This document shows, piece by piece, positions 1-10,841 of a stretch of 64,000 nucleotides of DNA. This DNA comes from Hypericum androsaemum. Lineage: Eukaryota > Streptophyta > Magnoliopsida > Malpighiales > Hypericaceae. The stretch spans positions 8,297,827 to 8,361,826 of the forward strand of contig OZ023197.1 in NCBI GenBank assembly GCA_963995505.1. The letters are read 5' to 3'. The notes below the pieces were generated by a model. That model did no database searches and was not told the DNA's origin. It worked only from the letters and a program-made list of their open reading frames with translations. Positions within the stretch are counted from its first letter, which is position 1. Every line of letters starts with the position of its first letter. The translations under genes were made by a program, and so were the position numbers.

Positions 1-231
1 ATCACCTCAAATTCTGTTCTACCCTTTTCGTGAACTGGAAAAGAACTAACCCTTTTTCTAGATTTCGATCGTTTTCTTATACATGTTTGGATGATCAGAA
101 TTTGGTTTCTTGATCTACTACTAGCTATGAGTAACTCAGTGAGACCAAGAGTCATGGCCACGTTCCATTTGGCTTATGACCGGGGCTAGCCCATATCAAC
201 AGTTCCTAATCATATAATATCAAAATCCCAA

Positions 232-651
232 ATGGATGTCACGCAGGAATATTCATCAAGAGTGAGAAAATCCAAATCCAAATCCAAATGCAAATCCAAC
301 CTCGTAGTCCAAACTTGGAAGAGATGCAAATCCATTTCAGCCAAAAGCCACTCCTGGCCTAGGGCACTGGTCTCTCCATCCCCGGATCGAACTCCAACAC
401 GAAGATGCGCACCCAAAGGCCGCTTCTTCGTCTATGTTGGCCCGCAGAAAGAGAGGTTCGTCCTTCGGACCGAGTGCATAAACCACCCACTCTTCCGGAT
501 GTTGCTCGAGGAGGCTGAGTCTGAGTATGGCTACAACCCTCAAGGCCCATTAGCAATCCCATGCAACGTCGACGTGTTCTTTCAAGTTCTTGTGGCTATG
601 GACGATGATAATGACCGTGAAGTTCTAAGTCCTCGTTGCGGTTGTGTTTGA
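232..651 (+). CDS. SAUR-like small auxin-up RNA protein
   Basis: Intronless 139-residue reading frame. The N-terminal 55 residues are basic and low in complexity (repeated Lys-Ser pairs). A SAUR domain follows at about residues 60-125: an RFFVYVGP block, a conserved RFVLRTECINHPLF segment, LLEEAESEYGY, and an IPCNVDVFFQVL end. SAUR proteins are short plant-specific regulators of cell expansion, many acting by inhibiting PP2C-D phosphatases at the plasma membrane; that role is taken from the family, not seen here. Length and lack of introns are typical. The ATG at 232 is the first in frame and keeps the basic tail common in longer SAURs. No convincing TATA box or auxin element was found close upstream. 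The subgroup cannot be assigned. Confidence 0.85.
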   Translation: MDVTQEYSSRVRKSKSKSKCKSNLVVQTWKRCKSISAKSHSWPRALVSPSPDRTPTRRCAPKGRFFVYVGPQKERFVLRTECINHPLFRMLLEEAESEYGYNPQGPLAIPCNVDVFFQVLVAMDDDNDREVLSPRCGCV

Positions 652-2695
652 TTCGCTAAGAACGGATATGGATTTGGATCTTATAGTCTCCTTAGCCCAT
701 CTCGCATGTTTGTTGTGAACCAAGTTTAAGTGACTCTTGATGTAGTTTGGTGTTTTTCTTTTTATTTGTGTTTTTGCGTACGTTTGGAGTATTTTTATGT
801 ACTTGCTTTATGTAAATTTTATTTGGAGTAATAAATGTTACTTGTGAGATACAACAAATTTGTGTGACGCCGTTTCTATAAGAATAACAATAATATTTCA
901 TAAATTGTAGTCATTTAGCATCTACGTAAGCTAAAGATACAGTATACGGAATAAATTAATTTGAAGTTTTCTATGTTCTGTGGTATAATTCTAAATTTTT
1001 TTCTTATGGCAATATAAGTTCTATATGTAATAAAATCTGTACGCGATTATATTAAAGTGAACTATAAGTTAGTCAAATAACAGGGCTAGTAGCATCAGGG
1101 GAAGGTTTCATTTGCAACTGGCAGATAGCGATCATCCAAAATGGTCAAATATTATTATCCAATGTACGTGGTGGCACGCAATGAAGGACAATATATTTTT
1201 TGAACAATAATTTTTTATACCATATTGCAATTTGTTAGAAATTGAATACCGAATTTTCATCAAATTATGACTATGTCTTGTATTGTTGAAGCAAATTGTA
1301 CAATAGTTTATCCGCCCAACCTGTCAAAGTCCGGTATGAAGCTTTAAAATTTGTTACATTTAAAATCTGCCTTCAAGGGCAGCAACAATGTTGAAAACGC
1401 TTCTATGATCGAAATTTTAACCGAGTGCAAAAATTTCACTGACCGATTATTTTTAATCAAAAATATAAAACATAAGTCTTCGAAATAAATATATCGACCC
1501 CTCTCAATTCACGGAAATTTTAGTTGTCACCCTTGTATAGATCTACATAACTGCACAGTTTAATTTGTTACCAGCTATTTTACGAGAGATCATATGAAGC
1601 CGCGGTAATCAAGTTAAAATAGAAAAAACTTGCAAGGAAACTTTGGATTTCACATGGAGACTTTAGTGCCGGCAGAAAAGGAGGCACAAGTTTCAAAGGA
1701 TTGGTTTGAGGGGGCGATAATAATGGGTGCAAGTGGGACTGGTTTGGAGCGATGGGTTTCAAGGGACGTGGATGAGCAAGATACCGCGACAGTTGATTGC
1801 GAAAGATCAGAGGAACATGTGTCAAAAGGGAAGACAATGTTCAGTTGGCATTACCTTTGGTGTTGGAGGAAGATGTGGTAACAATCATAAGTTGGATTTG
1901 TGGAGCATGCTCATCCAAATTTGGTGGCGAAAAGAGAGTCTGTGCAAGATTTGGATTTGGTAGGAAAGTTGACATGGAAATGAACCTCAGAAATCTGCGA
2001 GAAAGAGACCTCAAGTGAGGAGGAGACGTATCTCATGGTGGGAGAAAATTTTGGCGAAAATGTGCTATAAAAAAAATTAAGCGATAATTATTTGATATTT
2101 ATTCATATCGAAATGTTGTCATGTGAGATTTTTTGATTAGGCGCTTTATAAATACCAATATCTTCACTTATTGTAATTTTATTGAAAATATATAAAAATA
2201 TACTAAGATAATGTAAAAGTGTGTAGGATTAGAATATGATAACTTTAGTGAAGATTGCTGTAAGTAATAATATACTTGATTTTTCTTAATAAAAATTTAA
2301 GTTTGCAAATCAAGTAGGTATGTTTAACACTCATTAAAAAATCGAAAATTTTACTCTCCATGCCAAAAGTTCATGAAAAAATAGGTTAACCTAATACCAA
2401 ACTTGCCTTCTTAAATTAATGGTTGAGATAACCAAGAGACTCAAACTACACACTTAGAATCCTCTCTCTCTCTCCACCATTACCATTAATGATCCGTGCA
2501 CCACTCCACCATTCACATTTCTCATCCAAACAATTTTTGGCAACAGGAAGCAGCAAAACCAACAACTAAGAAAAGAAAAGAAGAGAAAATTGGCGGAGAG
2601 AGGAAAATTGCTCGTTACAAAGGAAAAAAAAAAGGAAAAGGGTAATACTACTATTTGGAAAAAAAAATTCCTGATTATGAGATAGGAGAAAATTG
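652..2695. other. Gene-free AT-rich intergenic region
   Basis: Mostly AT-rich DNA between the SAUR and EXO70 genes. Short open frames at about 1580-2018 on both strands have no recognisable domain and no plausible splice context, so they are not called. The last 250 bases before the EXO70 ATG hold a CT-rich tract (2460-2480) and purine-rich stretches that look like a 5' leader. Confidence 0.5.
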
Positions 2696-4642
2696 ATGAA
2701 TCATTCAACAGAAAAACATGGTAGTTTTAGAAAGCATCGGCGTCGAAAAAGCTCAGGATCACAAGACACTGTTCAAAAACAAGATGAATTAGAAAAGAAA
2801 CATGTAACATCTCCCGAGGAGGAACTTAGCATCCGTGAGGCCTTGGAAGATGTTGACAAATTCATCGAAGATGTATCCGATGCGAGAGGCGGTGGTGGAG
2901 CCATCGAGCTCGAATTCCCGAGCTCGATGGCCACCTTCTTCAAGATATTTGAGAAGACGATTGCCAAGAATGAGTACAAGATCAAATTCGGACAATGCCC
3001 GAAAGATGACGGGACGTTCATCGAGGCCCTGGTAAGGGCTTCCAAGTTGGTTAATGTTCTTGAATCAATTGGCACCAACAACTCCAGGGAGATGACGTCT
3101 TGTCTTAACAAGGCAAGCACCATGGTTCATCTTGCCATGTCTTTCTTGGACGGGGAGTTCCGCGCGATCCTCGACAGCTATTCGAACGATAATCATGGCG
3201 GGAACAACAACAATGCTGGCGGGGAGAAGGCGGTGCCAAGGCGAAAGAATTCCTCCGAGATTGATCACGAGGACAGAAGTACCGGGGAGGAGTTATTCCT
3301 CGGGTACTCGTCCGAAGCGATATCGAATCTGAATATAATTGCAGCTGCAATGATCTGTTCCGGGTACGAGAAGGAGTGTTTCTTGGTGTACGGAAGCGTG
3401 AGGCGGAAGGCACTAGACAAGGAGCTGGCGAACAAAGGGTTCCAGAACACATGTTTCGACTATGTCCAAAGGTTGCAATGGCAATCGTTAGAAGGCGAAA
3501 TCGCGACGTGGATCTGCGTCATCAAGCATTGTTCATCCGAATTGTTCCCAGCAGAGAGGAAGCTCTGTGACTTAGTTTTTGCAGATATTAATCCGTCCTT
3601 GGCTCACGAGCAATTCGGGGAGCTCGCGTCCACCATTACCATCAGGTTTCTGAATTTCGCGGAGGCGATTGTGCTGACCAGGAATTCTGCAGAGAAGCTG
3701 TTCAAGTTCTTGGACATGTACGAGACGATCTCGGAAATGGTTCCGTTCGTCGAGGACAACTGCTCGAACGAGGCCAAGTCCGGGACGTGGGCCGCGAAGA
3801 GCCATCTCGGGGAGGCAGCAGTGAGCAGCTTCTGTGACTTGGAGAACTCCATAAGGCGGGACAACGGGAGGACCCCTGTCCCGAGCGGGGCGGTCCACCC
3901 GCTAACCCGCTACACCATGAACTACCTCAAGTACGCCTGCGAGTACCGGGACACATTGGAGCAAGTCTTCCAGCACCACCACACCACGGAGGCCGATCCG
4001 AATTCCCACGGGGAGACATCCGAAAGGGCGAACGAGGACGGGACTCCGAAGAACTCGCCATTCGCGGTGCAGCTGAACATGGTCATGGACTTGCTGGACG
4101 AGAACCTCGACATGAAGTCGAAGCTGTACCGCGACCCGGCCTTGAAGTCGATCTTCATGATGAACAACGGGAGATACATCCTCCAGAAGATCAAGTCGTG
4201 CCCGGAGATCCACGGCATAATGGGAGACAATTGGTGCAGAAAGAGATCGACCCATTTGAGGCAGTACCATAAGGGATACACGAGGGAGACGTGGAGCAAG
4301 TTGCTGCAGTGTCTAAGCCATGAAGGGCTATTGGTTGGAGGGAAAGTTGCGAAGCCAATGGTTAAGGAGAGGTTCAAGATGTTCAACAACATGTTCGATG
4401 AGATCCACAAGACGCAGAGCACTTGGGTGGTGAGCGACGAACAGCTTCAATCCGAGTTGCGGGTTTCGGTGTGCTCGGTCGTCATACCAGCTTACAGGTC
4501 GTTCCTTGGAAGGTTTCAGCAGTATTTGAAGTCCGGAAGGCAATCGGAGAAGTACATTAAGTACCAACCTGAAGATATTGAGAATTCGATTGATGACTTG
4601 TTTTCTGGGAATCCCACGTCTATGGCGAGAAAGAAAATGTGA
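2696..4642 (+). CDS. EXO70 family exocyst subunit
   Basis: Single-exon protein of 648 residues. EXO70 is the exocyst subunit that binds phosphoinositides and tethers secretory vesicles to the plasma membrane; land plants have many paralogues, most intronless except the EXO70A type, which fits here. The N-terminus is a basic, Ser-rich leader (about residues 1-40), followed by a helical region (SPEEELSIREALEDVDKFI) and the Exo70 domain over roughly residues 250-635. The C-terminus has the typical YIKYQPEDIENSIDDLF block near the end. The open frame extends three bases upstream through a TTG codon, but the ATG at 2696 is the sensible start. Codon use is more GC-rich than the flanks. The sequence looks intact. 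Subclade (B, C, E, H and so on) is not assigned with confidence. Confidence 0.93.
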   Translation: MNHSTEKHGSFRKHRRRKSSGSQDTVQKQDELEKKHVTSPEEELSIREALEDVDKFIEDVSDARGGGGAIELEFPSSMATFFKIFEKTIAKNEYKIKFGQCPKDDGTFIEALVRASKLVNVLESIGTNNSREMTSCLNKASTMVHLAMSFLDGEFRAILDSYSNDNHGGNNNNAGGEKAVPRRKNSSEIDHEDRSTGEELFLGYSSEAISNLNIIAAAMICSGYEKECFLVYGSVRRKALDKELANKGFQNTCFDYVQRLQWQSLEGEIATWICVIKHCSSELFPAERKLCDLVFADINPSLAHEQFGELASTITIRFLNFAEAIVLTRNSAEKLFKFLDMYETISEMVPFVEDNCSNEAKSGTWAAKSHLGEAAVSSFCDLENSIRRDNGRTPVPSGAVHPLTRYTMNYLKYACEYRDTLEQVFQHHHTTEADPNSHGETSERANEDGTPKNSPFAVQLNMVMDLLDENLDMKSKLYRDPALKSIFMMNNGRYILQKIKSCPEIHGIMGDNWCRKRSTHLRQYHKGYTRETWSKLLQCLSHEGLLVGGKVAKPMVKERFKMFNNMFDEIHKTQSTWVVSDEQLQSELRVSVCSVVIPAYRSFLGRFQQYLKSGRQSEKYIKYQPEDIENSIDDLFSGNPTSMARKKM

Positions 4643-5210
4643 TCCGATTTGTTGGAGACCATCTAAGGTTATTCTTAGTTTCTGTCTGACTTTTTTTTTG
4701 TTTTCCTTTTTCGTTATCTGCTTTCCTTCTTTTTATGTGTGAGATTTAGTGTTGGGGATAAACAGGAGTTGTTGATATATCGAACCAAATCAATTGCCAA
4801 CTTTTTTTTTCTTTCCTTTTAATCGAAAATATCCAGCTATGGTCTCAGTAATGCAAGTTTGAGGTGAACAAAGTTCAAGATCTTTGAATGCTATAAGGTT
4901 CTTCCTAACAAGTTGTTAAGAGTATTATATGACTTAAATTCAAGACATCTACTTAACATAGAAGAACACAATTGTTAGTAGATTTCTCGTACATTTAGTT
5001 TAAAAGAAACTGCGGCAGTACATGAATTTTTGAGAAAAGTTTGTGTAAATATCATTTGGTTTGGACCATTTTGACATAGAAATCACGCGGTATAAAATAT
5101 CATTTGGTTTGGACCATTTTGACATAGAAACTATGCGATATAAAATGCATCGAATTAATGGCTGAGATTTGAAGTTAGACACTTTTAATGACATACATAG
5201 TCTCCCTATT
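4643..5210. other. EXO70 3' flank with a short tandem duplication
   Basis: Non-coding. T-rich tracts follow the EXO70 stop. At about 5050-5145 a segment of roughly 48 bases (ATCATTTGGTTTGGACCATT and onward through GATATAAAAT) occurs twice head to tail with a few differences. Confidence 0.55.
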
Positions 5211-5218
5211 GTTGTCAC

Positions 5219-5912
5219 CTATGTTTTTAATAGCAGATAGCGCTGCATAGAGGCGACCTCCTAAAATGCTATAGCGGTATAGCAGATAGCGGGATGACTG
5301 CTATTGCAACGACTGAAAATATAAACATAAATATTCAAAATTAAAGAGAATACTATACTTAATAATGATAATCAACTTTGTCAAAATTAAAGAGACCATC
5401 ATACTTAATAATTATAATCCAAAAATAATTGATGATTCAAAATAACATCTCATCAAAATGCTAATCAAGTTCCAAGTGATTCAAAATAATATCTCAAGAT
5501 TCTCAACAAAGTGATAATCATGTTTCTTCCTCATCTTCACTTTGTAGTTCAACCAAATTAAGATTATCTTGTGGATCATTTAGTTCAAACTCTTGTTCTT
5601 CCACATCTAACTCCTCATCTACATCAGGCTCAACTCTAATGAGTCTAGATTGGCGTCTAGTAAGTCTGAATTAGATGAGAATAGAGGGAGAAAGAGGGAG
5701 AGAGGAGAGAGCAGCATTTTTTTTAGGTGAGGGAGAGAGAAAACTTAGGTATTTGAAGTAGATATTTTATTGAGGTAAAAAATTACCTATATGTCCTCCA
5801 TAAATAAATATCAGTTAAAAAATCAGGAGTAATTTAGAAATTCTCCCCAGAAGCTTAAATAACGGCCGCTATACCGCTATTTGGCCGCTATAGCGCACTA
5901 TTGACAACATAG
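5219..5912. mobile_element. Non-autonomous hAT element (694 bp)
   Basis: Flanked by an exact 8-bp duplication, GTTGTCAC, at 5211-5218 and 5913-5920, the target-site size of hAT transposons. The ends are imperfect inverted repeats: the left begins CTATGTTTTTAATAG and the right, read inward, CTATGTTGTCAATAG. Both subterminal regions are rich in short AGCGGTATAGCGG/GCTATAGCG motifs, as hAT transposases usually require. The interior retains only a small piece that resembles a transposase tail, so this is a deletion derivative moved in trans. Confidence 0.85.
5518..5670 (-). pseudogene. Fragment resembling a hAT transposase C-terminal tail
   Basis: Inside the hAT element the minus strand has an open frame of about 50 codons ending in TGA at 5518-5520. 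It reads RLTRRQSRLIR followed by a very acidic stretch (DVDEELDVEEQEFEL, then SEDEEET). Acidic tails of this kind occur at the C-terminus of plant hAT transposases. The catalytic domain and dimerisation region are absent. Assignment rests on composition and on position inside an element with hAT ends, so it is moderate. Confidence 0.45.
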
Positions 5913-5920
5913 GTTGTCAC

Positions 5921-8102
5921 ACAACATAGTGTGTCATATCATATCAGATCTTTCATGTATAGTTTATATTGTTCGTATTAATGTTGATGTGGAACACGTT
6001 TTGCAGAAGGCTTTAAAACATTTTGATAATATTGGAAAAAAATTATTAAGATAAATGTTCTAATGCAACTAATTTAGCAAACTCTTCTTCTTTTTATTGT
6101 TGGATTATATTTTTTTAATAGTAGATTTTATGCTGTGATTATGATTTGTACTTTGTCATTCTTCACCTATCCTTTCTTTATACTATTAGAGCAAATGCTC
6201 TCTGATATTACTGTTGGTGTAATAAAATTAAGAAGAATTAGTAGGGTTAGAGGATGCAAACCCAGATATTCGAAATATTTGAATTTATGAACTCGACAAA
6301 CCATGTTGAGTTAGATGTTTACTCTTTGCATGCTTCATAAATGAACCAAAACCTCCGCGGGTATTGAATGTGTATGTTTTACCGCAATAAATGCACACGA
6401 CATTATAATTTGGTGCATCTACATGGATTTTTTTTTAATGCTTCAAAAAAATAATATTGAGGAAGTTTTCGATAAATTGGAGTTGATTCATGACTTCTCG
6501 GCAGAGCAGTTTCCTTAAGATCTATACCATTGTCGCTAAAAAAAAATTCCAGAATAGTATAAAGGGAACCAGTAAAAGTTCGATTAAAAAAATCGTGATG
6601 TTTCACCTATTTTTTCGTACTTTTGTTTGCGCTTGATGTAGCCTAATATGTATTAATTATGTACATAATCATGACGTACTAGACTAATATTAATAATAAG
6701 TAGAGCGAAATGAATAATTTTTTTTAGAAGTAAATTTTGTACACTATGATTAATTGTCATTACTTGAATTTGTTCACGTCTTGTACCATCAGACTAAATA
6801 TTTTTTATTTAATACTGTTAAATCTATGCATTAACAAGAGGAATTAGTATATTTTGAAGGAGAATAATTGAAGAGAGGAAATAGTCAAATAGAAGAATGA
6901 ACGAATGTTATCAAGATGTTCTTAAGGTGTGTTATCGTAGGTGAATTTTCTAGGATATGTTTACGCAGAGACGTGTACTTTTAGTACTAATGGTGTGTTT
7001 ATTTATGTGTTTCTCTTGAGTTTTTTCTATGCCAAGATATGTATCTCTTGTATTCATGGTGTAATATTTTTTTTGGAGTAATACAAATTTTACCTTTAGA
7101 AAAAAAAGAACGAATGTTGTATGTTTTAAAGATGAAAGTGGGTATTTATATAGTTTGACAATTAATTTGAATTTACAAAATTAATTCTAAAATGTGTTTA
7201 AAAAATGGCAGGTGACTATTTTTCGCATAATGCGCGGATTGGGCCCACTTTCGAAATTTGAACCACTCTCTCAACGTTTTGCTCCAATTTTGTTTTGCTG
7301 AAACCGGCAATTTTGTAAATACGTGAACCGCAACCGGACCGCCAAACCAAACATCGGTAGTGGTTTGAGAACCGTTGCCCACGGCCCAGTTTGAGAATCG
7401 TGATCGCCGTTTGGGAAATAGGTTGAAACTGGCCCGTGGGCACGTCTAGTCCACTCCCTCGCCAAAGACATTCTATAATGTTTTGGTGTATCTGTTTTGA
7501 TTTTTGAAAATTTTCACATTAGTACTCTCATAGCTTAAATTTCGCAGATAAGTTTATAGTTCAAAATTTATCAAAAAGGTCATCGTGATTTTACGGGCTG
7601 ATCAATTAAAGTCTCGAATAGTTTCTCAAACCTATCCAGCGTTCATTCCGCTCGCCAGATCAGAACAACGCCGTTTTTAATCCTATGTAATAAAGACCCG
7701 CAAACTACAGAGTATAAATGTGGACTTTTCTCTTTGAATTTTGATGTTAATTGACTTCCATTTTTTTTCCTAAAAAACTAGGGGATATGCGAAGGTTAAA
7801 AAATATTAAAATTTTGAGTGTTCAGCATAAAATTAGGGAAAAAAACAAATAAAAGACAAAATATTGCACTGTTCAATAAGGATAGTAAACGAAAGAAAAA
7901 AAAGCCGGCTACTGTAAGATAAATTTTTTTGCTTTCACCCGAAAAATTCTCTCCGTACTCTCTCTCTTATCTTGTGTTCAGCTTTCAAGCAGCTTCATAT
8001 AAGAAGAGATCATCTTTCCCCAAAGGGAAGTTTTCCAATTTGCATTTGCCTTTTTTTTGTATAATATTTGCTTCTAGCTCCAAGTTGGGTTCTTTTCTCT
8101 TT
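5921..8102. other. Gene-free region, leader-like at its end
   Basis: AT-rich DNA without supported genes. The last 170 bases (7929-8102) are pyrimidine-rich and resemble a plant 5' leader. Since the decayed PBS1-like gene starts only about 135 bases beyond the copia element that begins here, this stretch may be the upstream part of that gene's leader, now split off by the insertion. That is inference. Confidence 0.4.
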
Positions 8103-8543
8103 TTTCAAAGCAAGCAAATAAAATTACTGCCGTTTGTAATTAAGATGAGTCCCAGCTCAACAAGAAAGTTGTCACCAGAGAAGCTGTCATCCGGGCTGCT
8201 GATCAAAGAAACAAAGAAGTTGTCGCCTCAAGTGGAGGAAAAGACAAGGGAAAAGACATGTCACCAAGCAACATAATTGTAGGAAATATGTTGGTCCCGC
8301 TACGCAATAACTTTCCCCATTTTCACCAGAATATTCTCTGCGATCAGAATTGATTCCCTGTACAAGGATTTTCCCTTTACAATTATCTCTAGCACTATCT
8401 TTTTCCTCTACTTAAGCTTTTTTGGCTCCTTTCATTTACTTCACAGAAACATGTAATATAGATTAAATATCAATAAAAGAGAAAAGCTTCTTTCCTTCTT
8501 CTTGATTCGATTTCTTCATTTTATTTCCTTGAAAAGCTTAACA
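8103..8543 (+). repeat. 5' LTR of outer copia element
   Basis: About 441 bases, matching 15131-15523 along its length with indels. It ends in TTAACA immediately before the primer-binding site. The start is taken from alignment with the 3' copy (TGTCAAAGC there, TTTCAAAGC here), so the first base pair is uncertain. Confidence 0.85.
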
Positions 8544-8555
8544 TGGTATCAGAGC
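8544..8555 (+). other. Primer-binding site (initiator Met tRNA)
   Basis: TGGTATCAGAGC directly after the 5' LTR; complementary to the 3' end of plant initiator Met tRNA, used to prime minus-strand DNA synthesis. Confidence 0.9.
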
Positions 8556-8568
8556 ACCACAATCGATA

Positions 8569-8876
8569 GTGGTGATATCTCGATCCTTGACCTCTAACCA
8601 TGGCTTTATCTCCCCTCCCACTCCCACCACCGAGCCAAGAAGAGAGGTGAGCTTTTCCCTTGATGAATCTAGTCCGTATTACTTACATTCCAGTGAGACA
8701 CCATTTCAGATTTTGGTTTCCCCTCTTTTGAATAGGCCAAACTATCACTCGTGGAGCAAATCCATGCTACTCATTAGATGTAAGAACAAGGAGCAAATCG
8801 TTGATGGCTCACTTGTTGTACCTCGCCAAACTGACCCTCAGTATCGAGCTTGGAAGCGATGTAACAACATGGTGCT
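8569..8876 (+). pseudogene. Copia gag, N-terminal part (outer element)
   Basis: Encodes an N-terminal copia gag region: SPYYLHSSETPFQILVSP, then NRPNYHSWSKSMLLIRCKNK and a VDGS motif, matching the pattern of plant copia gag proteins (HP-S-NP, W-R-M, FVDGS). The frame is cut at codon VLV by the nested element; gag resumes at 10842 after an exact duplicated GTGCT. Confidence 0.8.
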
Positions 8877-9159
8877 TGTTGGGATGGCGAGAAACAGAAA
8901 AGATTTATTTCCTATTCCTATTCTTATTCTGACTACGTTTTGGACTCATAATCTGACCTAGATAGGTTACTTATACACCAAGAGTTTGTATCTATATAAA
9001 GACATGTTACCCTAAGTTTTTTGTATGGCTTTGTGGCTCGAAAGCTCATCAATAAAAGTTCTCCTTTCTCCCCGTGGATGTAGGCATTAGGCCGAACCAC
9101 GTTATCTCTTGCATCCGTGTTCTTTGCACATTTATTCTCTAGTTGCTGAATTCCTAACA
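8877..9159 (+). repeat. 5' LTR of nested copia derivative
   Basis: 283 bases, TGTTGGG...CCTAACA. Contains a TATA-like TATATAAAG at 8993-9001 and an AATAAAAG at about 9051, placing promoter and polyadenylation signal in the usual order. Confidence 0.9.
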
Positions 9160-9186
9160 AGTGGTATCAAAAGCTAAGGTTGGAGG

Positions 9187-9456
9187 ATGTCGAATCACGC
9201 TGCGAAGTTTGCTCTTATGAAGTTCGATGGTTCATTGAATTTTGAGTTATGGCAAAGGCGTATCAGGGATCTCCTCGTGCAGCAAGGGATAGTTATCGCT
9301 CTCTCGGAGAAGAAGTCCGAGAAGATGGAGGAGCAAGAGTGGGAAGAGTTTGAGGCTAAGGCAGTAGCGAAGATTCGCTTGTGTTTGGCAAATGATGAGG
9401 AGCCACCAGCTAGGTTGTTGAAGAGGATCCAGGTCGGAGTCAAAGAAGTTCAATAG
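9187..9456 (+). pseudogene. Copia gag fragment (nested derivative)
   Basis: Eighty-nine codons starting MSNHAAKFALMKFDG, with LWQRRIRDLLVQQG and ALSEKKSEKMEEQEW. This is the N-terminus of a TNT1-type copia gag (K-F-G-N-W-R-LVQQG pattern). It stops at 9456; the rest of gag, including the zinc knuckle, is deleted or scrambled. Related to minus-strand sequence at 60295-60477. Confidence 0.75.
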
Positions 9457-10557
9457 AAGTGGCTTGAAGTACTGAGAAGGGCGCATGAAGGGGACTATCC
9501 AGGACGAACTGAGGATCAAGACAACGAGGAAGGATCTGCATCCACAACCATGGCCACATCTTCAGACGGGTCGGATGGTGACTGGCTTTTTGTCTTATCA
9601 AGTCCAATGCATCCTGGTTATCTCTTTTTGTTAGGGACCTTGAATTATAATAATGATAGTTATAAAGGTAGGCTAAAAAAAGATGGATAAGGATGCGATG
9701 GTAGGGATAAAGGGTGAAAGAAAATACCTACAGGTTAGTGGGAAATATTATTGTAGGTGAAGTCACATCAATGGGTCTGATGAAGTAGAAAAAAGCTTAG
9801 GTCATATGAGGTTGGTTCGTATGAGGGAGCAAAGGCTTGACGTGGATGGTTTGAGTGTAGTTGGGATTCGCAAAGACATGGATAGCAAGCTATGGTTGTT
9901 TCGTAGAGGCATAGTTGGCAAGGAACTATGGTTGTCTCAGAGAAGCATTGTTAGCTGGGCCCTGCTATGGTTGTCTAAAAGGACGTGTACGTCAAAGGTG
10001 TTGGATAGGTTTTGCATTGGGCATACGAAGCCATTGGTGACACCACGGACGAATCGGGTATCTCACTCAAGGCCGAACAGTAGAGTTTGAGGCATGTCGA
10101 GGGTTCTACTTAGTAGAACAAAAGGTTGACTGCCCTTTGTATGCTATGACATATAGCATTAGTTTGAGGCAAGAAGGTCCAGCAGAAAAGTAGTTCGAGG
10201 TTGCGGAGCCTGGGGCTGACCAAAAAATAGAGGGCGTGTCTATTGGTCGCAAGGTTGCTTCAGCAGGTGGACTTGCTTGTTGGGGTTCAATAAAGATTGG
10301 AGGAAATAGGCCAAGCAAGCTCAGAAGCTCGAGTTTGGGGGCTGGCTCCAAGTGATTGAACAAAAGGTGAAGAGAAAGTTGAGATGGTCTTATTAATGCA
10401 TTTATCTATGGTCCGAGATAGAGTCGGTGGAGTCGGATTAGTTTTGCAAGATCTCATGGTTCTTCATGGGGCGGTATTTTGTCAAGGTGGAGTTTGTTAA
10501 AGTTCGGGTGAAGCTTCATGGTTCTTCCACAAGATGATTTCTCACCAAGGTGGAGAT
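9457..10557 (+). pseudogene. Scrambled internal region of nested derivative
   Basis: Holds a stop-ridden remnant of the GAG-pre-integrase segment (around 9780-9900, LGHMRLVRMREQRLD frame) followed by about 600 bases without coding signal up to the 3' LTR. Short near-repeats of CTATGGTTGTCT occur at 9890-9985. Much of it aligns with minus-strand sequence at 58670-59400, so the deletion pre-dates these insertions. Confidence 0.6.
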
Positions 10558-10841
10558 TGTTGGGATGGCGAGAAATAGGAAAGATTTATTTCATATTCCT
10601 ATTCCTATTCTGACTAGGTTTTGGACTCCTAATCTGACCTAGATAGGTTACTTATACACCAAGTGTTTGTATCTATATAAAGACATATTACCCTAGGTTT
10701 TTTGTATGGCTTTGTGGCTCAGAAACTCATCAATAAAAGTTCTCCTTTCTCTCCGTGGACGTAGGCATTAGGCCGAACTACGTTATCTCTTGTGCCCGTG
10801 TTATTTGCGCATTTTGTTTCCTATTTGCTGAATTCCTAACA
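10558..10841 (+). repeat. 3' LTR of nested copia derivative
   Basis: 284 bases, closely matching 8877-9159. Followed directly by the duplicated GTGCT and the resumption of the outer gag reading frame. Confidence 0.9.

Larger units (their letters stand above)
8877..10841 (+). mobile_element. Internally deleted copia derivative, nested in gag
   Basis: LTRs at 8877-9159 (283 bp) and 10558-10841 (284 bp), both starting TGTTGGGATGG and ending CCTAACA. Exact 5-bp duplication GTGCT at 8872-8876 and 10842-10846. The internal region is only about 1.4 kb: a near-consensus primer-binding site (TGGTATCAAAAGC, from 9162), the start of gag, remnants of a pre-integrase segment, then a purine-rich GGTGGAGAT tract before the 3' LTR. 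Integrase and RT are missing. A related copy with the same missing parts lies on the minus strand at 58379-60477. Confidence 0.9.

Noticed and set aside
1580..2018. Cluster of short open frames on both strands
   Set aside because: No recognisable motif and no upstream promoter-like or splice signals; consistent with chance frames.
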